NCBI GenBank assembly: GCA_913062845.1
Contig: CAJXVZ010000001.1
Span: 1-64,000 of the forward strand
DNA length: 64,000 nt
Source: an uncultured Psychroflexus sp.
Lineage (GTDB): Bacteria; Bacteroidota; Bacteroidia; Flavobacteriales; Flavobacteriaceae
Direction: 5' to 3'
A model generated the notes under the pieces. It was not told the origin of the DNA and ran no database searches. It saw only the letters and a list, made by a program, of their open reading frames with translations. Made by a program: the position numbers and the translations under genes. Positions 8,729 to 18,098 of this stretch are shown here, piece after piece; positions within the stretch are counted from its first letter, which is position 1; every line of letters begins with the position of its first letter.

Positions 8729-9892
8729 ATGAACATTGTATTTACAGAACCATATAGAAACCAACTCCTGCCTTTTACGTACACCAAACCCGTTTCAGAA
8801 TTGAGGTGTGGTATCCTCAAAATGAGAGAAAAATGGGAAAAGCTATTTCCCGAAGCAAGGGTTTCTCATAATACAGAACAATATCTTCAGGATACAAGAT
8901 GGCCTTTAAACCTGGAAAAAGATAACTATTTCATTAATGCTTCGGTATTTCCAAATCATAACCTGGTTAAAGAAATCAAAAACCTGCAACCAAAAGATGC
9001 TTTGTTCCATAATAATATTCTTTTGGCCTATAGATCAGCTGATTTTGAAAAGATTGAAAGAAAAATTGAAATTGATGATGAACCAATGATGCTAAAAAAC
9101 ACCTGGTATATTTTTGCCCTAAATCACAAGGCGATCGAAATGGATTTTGAATTGATTACTGAAGGACGTCAATCAGAAAATATACCTGAGCATGTTTTGG
9201 CTATTAATCCGGATCGTATATTCATAGAACCCGGAGCAAAACTTATCAATGGAACGCTCAACGCAACGGATGGACCAATTTATATAGGCAAAGATTCAGA
9301 AGTCATGGAGTCTTCTAACATTCGTGGCCCATTTGCATTATGTGAGCATGCTACCGTAAAAATGGGTGCAAAAATATACACCGGTACTACTATTGGACCT
9401 CATTCTAAAGTTGGTGGTGAAGTGAGTAATTCTGTCATACAGGGTTATTCTAATAAAGGTCATGATGGTTTTCTGGGTAATTCTGTGATTGGTGAATGGT
9501 GTAATCTTGGTGCCGACACCAATACGTCTAATCTTAAAAACAATTATGCTTCAGTAAAGCTTTGGGATTATGAGAAAGAAGGCTTTAAGGATACCGGTCT
9601 TCAATTCTGTGGCTTAATGATGGGAGACCATTCCAAATGTGGTATAAATACCATGTTCAACACAGGGACAGTTGTGGGCGTTAGTGCAAATATCTATGGC
9701 TCCGGATTTCCAAGAAACTTTATTCCAAGCTTTAGCTGGGGTGGCAGCAGCGGCTTTATCACTTACAAATTCAGTAAGGCTACTGAAGTAGCAAAGGTGG
9801 TTATGAAACGAAGAGATATAGATTTTAATGAAAAAGATGAAGCTATTCTGAATCAGGTATTCGAACTCACCCAAAAATTTAGAAAACGATAG
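8729..9892 (+). CDS. GlmU-family sugar nucleotidyltransferase (alternative Bacteroidota type)
   Basis: A 387-residue protein of the Bacteroidota GlmU-like family. Residues 1 to about 185 form a shortened nucleotidyltransferase-like region (MNIVFTEPYRNQLLPFTYTKPVSELRCGILKMREKWE). Residues about 190-350 form a left-handed beta-helix of hexapeptide repeats (GAKLINGTLNATDGPIYIG, CEHATVKMGAKIYTGTTIG, GNSVIGEWCNLGADTNTSN). By family it is thought to serve in UDP-GlcNAc or a related sugar-nucleotide pathway, but the exact substrate is not shown here. ATG 8729 is 22 bp after crcB. It ends 1 bp from the convergent barrel gene. Confidence 0.85.
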   Translation: MNIVFTEPYRNQLLPFTYTKPVSELRCGILKMREKWEKLFPEARVSHNTEQYLQDTRWPLNLEKDNYFINASVFPNHNLVKEIKNLQPKDALFHNNILLAYRSADFEKIERKIEIDDEPMMLKNTWYIFALNHKAIEMDFELITEGRQSENIPEHVLAINPDRIFIEPGAKLINGTLNATDGPIYIGKDSEVMESSNIRGPFALCEHATVKMGAKIYTGTTIGPHSKVGGEVSNSVIQGYSNKGHDGFLGNSVIGEWCNLGADTNTSNLKNNYASVKLWDYEKEGFKDTGLQFCGLMMGDHSKCGINTMFNTGTVVGVSANIYGSGFPRNFIPSFSWGGSSGFITYKFSKATEVAKVVMKRRDIDFNEKDEAILNQVFELTQKFRKR

Positions 9893-9893
9893 G

Positions 9894-10436
9894 TTAAAAC
9901 AGATTCAAACCCAGGGAAAGTGTAAAGAAACCGTCTGTGAAATTTGCCGTCTCAAAATCATTTTCAACATTAAATACATACCTGGCGCTTGCTCTTAACC
10001 CAAGCGGCAAATCCAGACCTAGGCCTGCTGTTCCGGCAAGGTCAAAAGATTCTGTCTCTACACTTTGCGATATAGCGTCAGGAATACTGTCATTTACCAA
10101 TATTCCAAATTGAGGTCCTAATTGAAAATTCAGGCCACCTACAATATAAAATTTGAACATCACCGGAATATTGATATAATTAAGATCAAAGGCTGTAATA
10201 TCAAACTGACCATCCTGTTGTGAATAAAGTAGTTCAGGCTGTATTCCAAATTTACCAAACTTCAGATCAAGGTATGCTCCGCCAACAAACCCTATTTCAT
10301 TATCAAATTGCTCAATATCGCCCAAAGTCGCAAAATTTGCCCCTAATTTTACACCAAGATCTATCTCTTGAGCGGCTACTTTTTGAAGAGACAAAAAAAG
10401 AACAAAACTGAGCAATAAAACTTTGAAGACTTTCAT
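9894..10436 (-). CDS. Small outer-membrane beta-barrel protein (PorT-like family)
   Basis: A 180-residue protein with a signal peptide (MKVFKVLLLSFVLFLSLQKVAAQ) and alternating amphipathic strands rich in Gly and aromatics (VKLGANFATL, GFVGGAYLDLKFGKFGIQPELLYSQQ, FQLGPQFGILVND). It ends in LSLGLNLF, a C-terminal Phe typical of outer-membrane barrels. It fits the Bacteroidota outer-membrane beta-barrel family (PF13568). It overlaps the end of the AstE-like gene by 4 bp, so it is the last gene of a three-gene operon. Role unknown. Confidence 0.8.
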   Translation of the reverse strand: MKVFKVLLLSFVLFLSLQKVAAQEIDLGVKLGANFATLGDIEQFDNEIGFVGGAYLDLKFGKFGIQPELLYSQQDGQFDITAFDLNYINIPVMFKFYIVGGLNFQLGPQFGILVNDSIPDAISQSVETESFDLAGTAGLGLDLPLGLRASARYVFNVENDFETANFTDGFFTLSLGLNLF

Positions 10437-11593
10437 ACTTTATACGGACTTAAAAATGATTTTAATTTTGGCAATTTACGCAATTTTCTTTCTTGTTTTG
10501 TAAAGTAAAGTTTATCACTATCTACTTCGACACTTTTCCTGTAGCCTAAAGCAAATAGAAAGCGTTTCGGAATAAACTTTACGATGGCCTTAGGTATAGA
10601 TAACGTATAAAAATTTACTTTATTGATACCGGGTAAAATTGTAAGTATTCTTTCAGCATTCCAGTTTCTTAAAATTCTTGCTATCTTTAATTTAAAGGTA
10701 TTTATTCTGCGTACATAAAAGAATCCATCTTCTCCTTTCTTTTGATAAAGTGGCATGAAAATCTGATAAGATTTAGGACTTAAAACATTCCGTCCGTTAA
10801 GGGTAGCAATACGTTCTCCTTTCTTTAATTTTTGAAAATTTAAGTAATTACCCACCATTTCAAATTGATCTGTTGGTTTAAGGTCCTGTCTGAAGATCAT
10901 TTCAAAATATTTAGCAGGTTTGGAACGAAAATATTTTTCATCTATGCCAATACTCACAAGATCTTCAGCACTCACAACACCGGAATGGTACAGTGTTTTA
11001 TAACAGAATATTTTCAATTCCTTTACAGAAGCGGCAGAGTAATGCTCACCACCTTCAAAAGCCAGGGATATGTGTCCTAAATCATTGAGAAGATTCAACA
11101 ATGCACCTTCAATATAAGACTCAACGTTAAATATAACCGGATAACCGAGATTTCTTACAAAAGCTCTGTTGTTCAGGGAGTCGTTCATCACAATAAAAGG
11201 CTTTGTAGGACCTGAAGTCGTATGCAAATCAACACTGTAAACTGTTGATCTATTTCTGGATAGTATGTCGTATAAACTGTTATAAATATCCTCCAGTTCA
11301 AAGTATTCACTGACCTTGTGATTTTGTGTAGATGCCTTGATATGAGATTTTGTCCAGATCCTGTTCAGGTCTTTATCAACAAATCTGTATTCGTGTAAAA
11401 AAGCTTCCTGATTTCCGAAAATACCGTAAATATTACCCTTTATGAGTTCTTTATGCTTTAAGATATGATCAAAAAAAGACCTTAATGCTTCATAACCCGC
11501 CTTCTCATTGCCATGGATACAACAAAAAAACAGAATGCTTGGCAGGTTAGGATCATTTTCTATAGACGCTATAAGCCTATCGGGTTTATTCAT
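10433..11593 (-). CDS. Succinylglutamate desuccinylase/aspartoacylase-like hydrolase
   Basis: A 386-residue zinc carboxypeptidase-fold hydrolase (AstE/AspA group). The metal site is visible as HGNE (residues 27-30, CCIHGNEKAGYEAL), DLNRIW and VDLHTTSGPTKPF. The catalytic Glu lies in LAFEGGEHY. The family cleaves N-acylated amino acids or related amides. The substrate here is unknown. Its ATG overlaps the end of the GCS2/CBS gene by 8 bp and its stop overlaps the barrel gene. This ordered coupling suggests the ligase and hydrolase act on the same gamma-glutamyl-like or acylated amino-acid compound. Confidence 0.88.
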   Translation of the reverse strand: MNKPDRLIASIENDPNLPSILFFCCIHGNEKAGYEALRSFFDHILKHKELIKGNIYGIFGNQEAFLHEYRFVDKDLNRIWTKSHIKASTQNHKVSEYFELEDIYNSLYDILSRNRSTVYSVDLHTTSGPTKPFIVMNDSLNNRAFVRNLGYPVIFNVESYIEGALLNLLNDLGHISLAFEGGEHYSAASVKELKIFCYKTLYHSGVVSAEDLVSIGIDEKYFRSKPAKYFEMIFRQDLKPTDQFEMVGNYLNFQKLKKGERIATLNGRNVLSPKSYQIFMPLYQKKGEDGFFYVRRINTFKLKIARILRNWNAERILTILPGINKVNFYTLSIPKAIVKFIPKRFLFALGYRKSVEVDSDKLYFTKQERKLRKLPKLKSFLSPYKV

Positions 11594-13457
11594 TTACAGA
11601 CAATTGATTTAAGTGATCTGTAGTGACAATTCCAACCAGCTTGTCGTCAGAAATTACCGGTAAAGCAAGCACCTTGTATTTTTTCATCATCTCTTCAGCT
11701 TTCACAAGCTCTACATCCGGGTTTATCGTCTTCACATCAGACTGCATAATGGTCTTTACAGACTTGGATTGATAGGCACTAGAAGTCACTAAGTTTAATT
11801 GTTGCAAAGTTACGATTCCTACAAGTTTATGCTCATTATTTTCTACCAATATTTCCTTTAAATTATTCCACTGCATCAAATGTTTGATAATAAGTATAGG
11901 GTCATTTTCATGAACAACAATAAGTTCTGATGTCATTACATCAGACACTATAAAGTCTGTGATATCACATGGTTTTTTGTTAATACTGATATTTCTCCAT
12001 TGGTAAACCGGCAGGTCTTTTTTTTGATATCTCAGCATTTGCTGCGTGATAAAAAAAGCTGTTCGCCTTTTTGTGAAATGTTTCTTTAATCTGTTGTAAT
12101 TTTTACTCATCCATTCCGAACCTGTCTTGTTCCTTTTTACCCTTTGTTTTACGATATCCAGAAAAACATTGATCTCCTCCTGGGGTATGCCACAATTTTG
12201 CAAGCCTTTTTCAGACAACGGAAGTAGTTCTTTGAGAATAAGGCTTTTTGCCGAAATGGTTTTATCAAACCATTCAAACTGTGTATTCAAGCCGTGTTTT
12301 GCAGCTTTGTAAAAATTCTGCCTGGCAGCTTTAAAATTCATCATATTTGGCAGGTCACGGTATTCTTCGGGCATTCCCTTCATCAGCCCTACCCAAAAAG
12401 CGATATTGGCTACCTCATCAATTAAAGTAGGTCCGGTAGGAATATATCGGTTTTCTATCCTTAAGTGAGGTTTACCTTCACTTACACCATAACATAAGCG
12501 GTTCCATTTGTAAATATTGCCATTGTGCATTGCCAGAGCCTTGAGTTTAGGTGGTTTGCCCTGACTCAATGCTTCCGAAGACTCTTCTTCTACATCAGCA
12601 GTGATCAAAAGCGGATAATGTGAGACATCCGCTTTAAATATCTCAGATACACAGTCCTGTACCCAGTCTTCCCCAAAAGTTACCCTGGGTCGCTGTTCGC
12701 GCAACAGGTATGTAGAATTCCTGGAATCTACTGTTTGTTGGAATAAAGCTATTCTGGTTTCTGACCATAATTCCCTGCCCAATAATAACGGAGAGTTGGT
12801 GCAAGCCGACAATACAGGACCAGAGATCATCTGTGCCCAGTTGTACTTTTCTTTAAATTCTCCTGGTTTAAGTTGAAGGTGGATTTGAAAACTGGTATTA
12901 CAGCTTTCAGCCAATATAGAATCAAGTTTGAGGGTCATCTCATCAACCCCGGAAATTCTGATTTCAAAAGTTTCTTCCTTTGTTTTCTTAAGAATTTCGT
13001 TCAACACCAAATAGCGCTGGAACGGGGTGATATTCTCTTTATTAAAATCTTTCCTTTCTATTGTTGGCAAAATTCCTGCCAGTGGATATTCTACATCAAA
13101 GGACTCGGATTTTTCACTTAAAAATTCAAGATGAGCTTTAAGCTTCTTGTGTATATTATAAAATACACCGGCTTTAAGAAGCATAGGTTCGAGGTTGATT
13201 TCTAAATTAAACTGAGAAAGTTCTGTTACAAAGAGCTCGTTGTCTACCTTATCAAGTATATCCAAAGCCTTGCAGGTAGGCTTCATTTTTTTATCAACTA
13301 TTGCTAACTCCTGCTCTGCTCCTATTCTGATATCATCTTTGGGGAACAGATCATTTTTCAACATCTGATCCAGCGTTTCTATATCTTTTAGCAAATGATA
13401 TGTGAAAGCCTTTCTTGCCTTGACGTTTACAGTAGAATTGATCGATTTTCCGGACAT
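11586..13457 (-). CDS. GCS2-type carboxylate-amine ligase fused to two CBS domains
   Basis: A 623-residue fusion. Residues about 35-470 are a glutamate-cysteine ligase family 2 domain (IRIGAEQELAIVDKKM, LSQFNLEINLEP, ESCNTSFQIHLQLKPGEF, SRNSTYLLREQRPRVTFGEDW, ENRYIPTGPTLIDEVAN). Residues about 500-623 are a CBS pair (VSDVMTSELIVVHENDP, then KSVKTIMQSDVKTINPDVELVKAEEMM), likely sensing an adenine nucleotide. Enzymes of this family join a carboxylate to an amine using ATP. The product is unknown, so glutathione synthesis should not be assumed. It is the first gene of a tight operon with an AstE-like hydrolase and a barrel protein. No ATP-grasp (RimK-like) partner is nearby. Confidence 0.85.
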   Translation of the reverse strand: MSGKSINSTVNVKARKAFTYHLLKDIETLDQMLKNDLFPKDDIRIGAEQELAIVDKKMKPTCKALDILDKVDNELFVTELSQFNLEINLEPMLLKAGVFYNIHKKLKAHLEFLSEKSESFDVEYPLAGILPTIERKDFNKENITPFQRYLVLNEILKKTKEETFEIRISGVDEMTLKLDSILAESCNTSFQIHLQLKPGEFKEKYNWAQMISGPVLSACTNSPLLLGRELWSETRIALFQQTVDSRNSTYLLREQRPRVTFGEDWVQDCVSEIFKADVSHYPLLITADVEEESSEALSQGKPPKLKALAMHNGNIYKWNRLCYGVSEGKPHLRIENRYIPTGPTLIDEVANIAFWVGLMKGMPEEYRDLPNMMNFKAARQNFYKAAKHGLNTQFEWFDKTISAKSLILKELLPLSEKGLQNCGIPQEEINVFLDIVKQRVKRNKTGSEWMSKNYNRLKKHFTKRRTAFFITQQMLRYQKKDLPVYQWRNISINKKPCDITDFIVSDVMTSELIVVHENDPILIIKHLMQWNNLKEILVENNEHKLVGIVTLQQLNLVTSSAYQSKSVKTIMQSDVKTINPDVELVKAEEMMKKYKVLALPVISDDKLVGIVTTDHLNQLSVNE

Positions 13458-13801
13458 AGCACTTCATTTTTAATAAGAATAATAAAAATAAAGATATTTT
13501 TAACATTAATCTTGAAAAATGAGGCGAAAAATTAAATGCCCGTCTAAAAAGTCATTAAAACTGAGTAATGTTAGATTTTAAATTATAATAAGACCTGTTT
13601 TGAACCTCTTGCGCTTTTAATCCTCGAACTATCAAATTTTGTAATTCAGTTTAAAGGTATTACCATTAATCTAACGGACTAAATTATTATGATATTAGGT
13701 TTTAATTAGAAACTGCTGTAAATCAAAACAATTAATTCATATTGATGTAAATTTACCAGAGCCAGGAAGTTTACATTATATATTTTTTCTAATTTAGTAT
13801 T
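13458..13801. other. Divergent intergenic region, no gene seen
   Basis: 344 bp, AT-rich, between the GCS2/CBS operon and the rel gene. It must hold both promoters. The best boxes are imperfect: TAATTTAG just before 13802 on the + strand, and TATCTTTA before 13457 on the - strand. No reading frame, RNA or repeat was recognised. Confidence 0.5.
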
Positions 13802-16015
13802 ATGCTAACAGAAGAATTTATAGCCGAAGAAAATAAGGAAATTGCAAAGCAATATAAAAAGCTGTTGCGTATCAGCTACAGGCATTTAAGCAGTGAGGAT
13901 AAAAAACAAATTCGTAAAGCCTTTGAAACTGCACTCGAAGCGCATAAGGAACAAAGAAGAAAATCGGGTGAAGCCTATATTTTCCATCCAATCAGCGTAG
14001 CTCAGATTGTTGCTTCAGAGATTGGTCTGGATGCAACTTCTATAACGGCTGCACTTCTGCATGATGTTGTTGAAGACACGGAATGTAGTCTTGCCGATAT
14101 CGAACAACTCTTCGGAGAGACTGTAGCCAAGATTGTAGATGGTCTTACTAAAATTTCAAGCTTGAAAAAAGATGGCGACATCTCACTTCAGGCCGAAAAT
14201 TTCAGAAAAATGTTGCTGACACTGAATGATGATATACGCGTGATCATCATCAAAATCGCAGACCGTCTTCACAATATGCAAACCATGGAAAGCATGCGTC
14301 CGGATAAACAGGTTAAAATAGCCTCCGAAACACTATATATTTATGCACCTCTGGCTCACAGGATAGGATTATACAACATAAAAACTGAACTCGAAGACCT
14401 CAGTTTAAAATACACTGAACCCGAAGTATATAAAGATATTGCCCAAAAATTAAAAGAAAGTAAAGAAGAACAGGACCAATACATAAAAGACTTTACAAAC
14501 AAAATCCGCGAAGCACTGGATAGCGAAGGCTTAAATTATGAAATAAAAGGACGCCCTAAGTCCATTTTTTCTATAAGACGTAAAATTTTAGCTCAAAATA
14601 TAACTTTTGAAGAGGTCTACGATAAGTTCGCAGTAAGGATTATCTACAAATCTGATCTAGAAAACGAAAAATTTCTGGCCTGGAAAATTTATTCTATTGT
14701 TACTGATCATTTTCGACCAAATCCTACACGGTTGAGAGACTGGATTTCTTCACCAAAAACAACAGGCTACGAGGCTCTCCACATAACAGTTATGGGGCCA
14801 AAAGGCCAATGGGTAGAAGTGCAAATCCGAAGTGAGCGTATGAATGAAATTGCCGAAAAAGGATATGCTGCACATTATAAGTACAAAAACAAAGAAAAGA
14901 ACAGCGACAACGGACTTGACCTGTGGCTCAACCGTTTGCAGGAAGCACTTGAAAACAATGAGACCAATGCCGTTGATTTTGTTGAACAATTCAAACTCAA
15001 CCTATATGCCAAAGAAATCTTTGTTTTCACCCCGAATGGTGATCTGAAATCTCTGCCAAAAGGGGCATCAGCGCTGGATTTTGCATTTCATATCCATACC
15101 GACGTTGGATTGACAACCCGTGGCACAAAGGTTAACGGTAAGTTAGTCCCCTTAAGCCATGAACTCAAAAGTGGTGACCAGGTGGAAGTCATCACCTCCG
15201 CTAATGCCAAACCAAGTTCAAACTGGCTCGATTTCGTAAGTACAGCAAGAGCGCGCTCAAAGATCAAATCTGCCCTAAAGGAAAAGAAAAAGCTGATAGC
15301 CGAGGAAGGCAAAGAGATCCTGAGAAGAAAATTGAGGTCTCAGAAAATTCAGTTAGATGAAAAAACAGTAAACGAAATGGTCAATCATTTCAAACTGAAA
15401 ACCAGCCTTGATCTGTTTTTCAGGGTTGGAAACGGCGTTATAGACAACAAAGAGATCAAAGGTTATGCCTCACAAAGGAATAACGCATTGGTTTCCTTCT
15501 TTAAATCAAAGATCAGAAGAGCCTCAAAGCCACAAGAGAATGTTAATGAAGATGAAATTTCTCAAAATTATGACCAATTGGTCTTCGGTGATGATGAGGA
15601 AACTTTTGACTACACACTGGCCCAATGCTGTAATCCTATTCCCGGGGACGATGTATTTGGGTTTTTGACGGTAAGCGATGGCATTAAAGTCCATAAAATG
15701 AATTGCCCCAATGCCATTCAGTTACAAAGTAATTACGCCTACAGGATTCTAAAAGCCAAATGGATAGATTCTACTCAGGAAGACTTTAGTGCAAAGGTTA
15801 AATTGTCCGGTATTGATAACTTAGGGCTTGTAAGTGAAGTTACGGATATGATCTCCAAAAGTTTACACGTAAACATGAAAAGCCTTAACTTTACCAGTAA
15901 ACATGGTATTTTTCACGGTGAGATCACCGTAACCATCAAAAACAAACACATCTTAAATCAACTCATAGACCGGCTGAAAAAAATTGATGGGATTGACAAA
16001 GTAAGCCGTGAATAA
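13802..16015 (+). CDS. rel: Bifunctional (p)ppGpp synthetase/hydrolase (Rel/SpoT family)
   Basis: A 737-residue long RSH enzyme controlling the stringent response. Domains in order: HD hydrolase (about 45-200, [10 protein letters not shown] with His62, [11 protein letters not shown] with HD at 87-88), ppGpp synthetase (about 240-350, [35 protein letters not shown]), TGS (about 400-460, [27 protein letters not shown]), a zinc-finger-like region ([18 protein letters not shown]) and a C-terminal ACT domain. The intact HD motif argues for hydrolase activity as well as synthesis. The only long RSH in the window. fur-like and purA genes follow closely, linking stringent response and purine synthesis. 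Confidence 0.96.
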   Translation: MLTEEFIAEENKEIAKQYKKLLRISYRHLSSEDKKQIRKAFETALEAHKEQRRKSGEAYIFHPISVAQIVASEIGLDATSITAALLHDVVEDTECSLADIEQLFGETVAKIVDGLTKISSLKKDGDISLQAENFRKMLLTLNDDIRVIIIKIADRLHNMQTMESMRPDKQVKIASETLYIYAPLAHRIGLYNIKTELEDLSLKYTEPEVYKDIAQKLKESKEEQDQYIKDFTNKIREALDSEGLNYEIKGRPKSIFSIRRKILAQNITFEEVYDKFAVRIIYKSDLENEKFLAWKIYSIVTDHFRPNPTRLRDWISSPKTTGYEALHITVMGPKGQWVEVQIRSERMNEIAEKGYAAHYKYKNKEKNSDNGLDLWLNRLQEALENNETNAVDFVEQFKLNLYAKEIFVFTPNGDLKSLPKGASALDFAFHIHTDVGLTTRGTKVNGKLVPLSHELKSGDQVEVITSANAKPSSNWLDFVSTARARSKIKSALKEKKKLIAEEGKEILRRKLRSQKIQLDEKTVNEMVNHFKLKTSLDLFFRVGNGVIDNKEIKGYASQRNNALVSFFKSKIRRASKPQENVNEDEISQNYDQLVFGDDEETFDYTLAQCCNPIPGDDVFGFLTVSDGIKVHKMNCPNAIQLQSNYAYRILKAKWIDSTQEDFSAKVKLSGIDNLGLVSEVTDMISKSLHVNMKSLNFTSKHGIFHGEITVTIKNKHILNQLIDRLKKIDGIDKVSRE

Positions 16016-16032
16016 GTCTTAAATTTGTACTT

Positions 16033-16494
16033 ATGGAAAATCTTAAAAGCATTAAACAAAACAATCAGGCTATTGTAAAGAATGTTTTTACCAAATATCT
16101 GGAAGAAAACAAACACAGAAAAACGCCTGAACGTTATGCTATACTTCAGGAGATCTATGAAAATCAAAATCATTTTGATATAGAATCGCTCTACATTACG
16201 ATGAAAAACAAGAACTATCGCGTAAGCAGAGCAACACTTTACAATACTATAGATTTGTTACAGGATTGCGGTCTGGTTCGAAAACACCAGTTTGGCAGCA
16301 ATCAGGCGCAATACGAAAAATCTTACTTTGACAAACAACATGACCATGTCATATTAGATGGTAATGAAGTGATTGAATTTTGTGACCCCAGAATAGAATC
16401 CATCAAAAAAACAATTGAAGAAGTTTTTGATATCAGTATAGATAACCATACGCTATACTTTTATGGAAAACGCAATAAACCAAAAGACCAATAA
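16033..16494 (+). CDS. Fur-family transcriptional regulator
   Basis: A 153-residue metal-dependent repressor. The winged helix lies in residues about 25-85 ([29 protein letters not shown], then [24 protein letters not shown]). The dimer/metal region has QHDHVIL (His103, His105) and EVIEFCDPR. The CxxC structural zinc site that usually follows the HDH motif (CLxCG) is absent. Here the sequence goes straight to DGNEVIEF. It lies 17 bp after rel, and its stop overlaps the purA start by 1 bp, so it is the middle gene of an operon. Whether it senses iron, peroxide or zinc cannot be told. Confidence 0.9.
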   Translation: MENLKSIKQNNQAIVKNVFTKYLEENKHRKTPERYAILQEIYENQNHFDIESLYITMKNKNYRVSRATLYNTIDLLQDCGLVRKHQFGSNQAQYEKSYFDKQHDHVILDGNEVIEFCDPRIESIKKTIEEVFDISIDNHTLYFYGKRNKPKDQ

Positions 16495-17765
16495 TGAACG
16501 TAAATTTACTACTCGGTCTCCAATGGGGAGATGAAGGCAAAGGAAAAATTGTAGATTATCTCACCAAAGAATACGACATCATAGCCAGGTTTCAGGGTGG
16601 TCCTAATGCAGGACATACACTGGAGTTCAATGGCATTAAACATGTTTTACATACCATTCCTTCCGGTATTTTTCACCCCAAAGCCATCAATGTTGTAGGC
16701 AATGGTGTAGTGATAGATCCGGTGATTTTCAAAAAAGAATTAGAAGGTCTGGACAAATACGATGTGAATTACAAAGATGCTTTGCTCATCTCCAGAAAAG
16801 CCCATCTTATTCTTCCTACGCACAGGCTGCTCGATGCCGCCTCAGAAACGGCTAAAGGAAAGGCTAAAATAGGCTCTACCCTAAAAGGTATTGGCCCGAC
16901 ATATATGGATAAAACCGGCAGAAATGGTATACGTGTAGGCGATCTTGAATTTGAAGACTGGAAAGACAAATACCGTCAGCTGGCAGACAAGCACGAAGCT
17001 ATGATCAACTTTTACAATGTTGATGTGCAATATGACCTGAATGAACTCGAAGAAGAGTTCTTTGAAGCGGTTGAAAAAATTAAAGGTCTTCAATTCATAG
17101 ATTCTGAGGAGTACCTGTTCAAAGCCATGAAAGACGGTAAAAGTATTCTGGCTGAAGGTGCCCAGGGTTCATTACTCGACATAGATTTTGGAACTTATCC
17201 TTTTGTTACTTCGTCGAACACTACAGCAGCAGGCGCTTGTACCGGTTTGGGTATTGCTCCAAATAAAATCCAGCAGGTATACGGTATTTTTAAAGCTTAT
17301 ACCACCAGGGTTGGTAGTGGTCCATTTCCGACGGAACTCTTTGATAAACACGGTAAACGTATGGCTAAAGTCGGTCATGAATTTGGAGCAACAACCGGCA
17401 GACCAAGACGCTGTGGCTGGCTGGACCTGGTGGCTTTAAAATACGCCGTTCAGGTGAATGGTGTAACCGATCTGATGATGATGAAAGCCGATGTATTAAG
17501 CGGTTTTAATGAATTAAAAGTATGTACCGCGTACCATTATAATGGTGAGGAAATTGATCACCTGCCCTATAATTTATCAGCTGAAGATCTAAAACCGGTA
17601 TATAAAACACTAAAAGGCTGGCAGGAAGATATCACTAAGATCAATAGTTTTGAGAAACTGCCGCAAACTTTAAAAGATTACATCACTTTTATTGAAGATT
17701 TTGTAGAGGTTAAGGTGAAAATAGTTTCGGTTGGACCAGACAGGAAAGAAACGATAATGCGGTAA
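16494..17765 (+). CDS. purA: Adenylosuccinate synthetase
   Basis: GTP-dependent conversion of IMP and aspartate to adenylosuccinate, the first committed step to AMP. Full length (423 residues) with the N-terminal signature QWGDEGKGKIVDYL, the IMP-binding segment FQGGPNAGHT, the mid-protein GIGPTYMDKTGRNGIRVGDL, LAEGAQGSLLDIDFGTYPFVTSS, and the GTP-site GATTGRPRRCGWLDL. ATG overlaps the last base of the Fur-family stop codon (TAATG). Translational coupling with a Fur-like regulator and rel suggests co-regulation of GTP/ATP supply and (p)ppGpp. Confidence 0.98.
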   Translation: MNVNLLLGLQWGDEGKGKIVDYLTKEYDIIARFQGGPNAGHTLEFNGIKHVLHTIPSGIFHPKAINVVGNGVVIDPVIFKKELEGLDKYDVNYKDALLISRKAHLILPTHRLLDAASETAKGKAKIGSTLKGIGPTYMDKTGRNGIRVGDLEFEDWKDKYRQLADKHEAMINFYNVDVQYDLNELEEEFFEAVEKIKGLQFIDSEEYLFKAMKDGKSILAEGAQGSLLDIDFGTYPFVTSSNTTAAGACTGLGIAPNKIQQVYGIFKAYTTRVGSGPFPTELFDKHGKRMAKVGHEFGATTGRPRRCGWLDLVALKYAVQVNGVTDLMMMKADVLSGFNELKVCTAYHYNGEEIDHLPYNLSAEDLKPVYKTLKGWQEDITKINSFEKLPQTLKDYITFIEDFVEVKVKIVSVGPDRKETIMR

Positions 17766-18098
17766 TTTCTTTACATTCATCAATTTAAACCTGAATTGGC
17801 ATTATTCCATTATCTGTGTTATATCATAGATAACAAGAATATTAATGACTATCGTTCTAAACGTATTTCCCGCCTAGAGTATAGCAATTAATATAAAAAA
17901 GGAGATTTCAAAAGCATGGTACCAAGAAAACTCTGAAGTCATTCCGAAGGAGTGTGACTCGATCGACTGAGGAATCGCATACGAATGTTCAAGTGTGACG
18001 TGAGCAAGGTGATACAATACCTCTCCCAAAGTCTCGTAATTGGCATGACATGCTACAAATAATTATGTAAATTACTATTCAAAACATTTACTGCAAAT
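17766..18098. other. Gene-free region with a MITE-like element
   Basis: 333 bp between purA and the convergent nuclease gene. The middle part (17938-18049) looks like a dispersed non-coding element and is described separately. The rest is AT-rich with no reading frame or clear terminator. Confidence 0.5.
17938..18049. repeat. Short dispersed-type element with GTCAT...ATGAC ends
   Basis: About 112 bp, bounded by GTCATTCC (17938-17945) and GGCATGAC (18042-18049), an imperfect 7-of-8 terminal inverted repeat. Inside are ATTCCGAAGGAGTGTGACTC and GAGGAATCGC, wording common in small interspersed repeats of this phylum. Only this copy is seen here, apart from a looser relative at 61253-61334. Confidence 0.4.

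Noticed and set aside
13745-13758. TTGATGTAAATTTA upstream of rel as an FNR-type site
   Set aside because: Only one half-site matches, and the second half has two mismatches.
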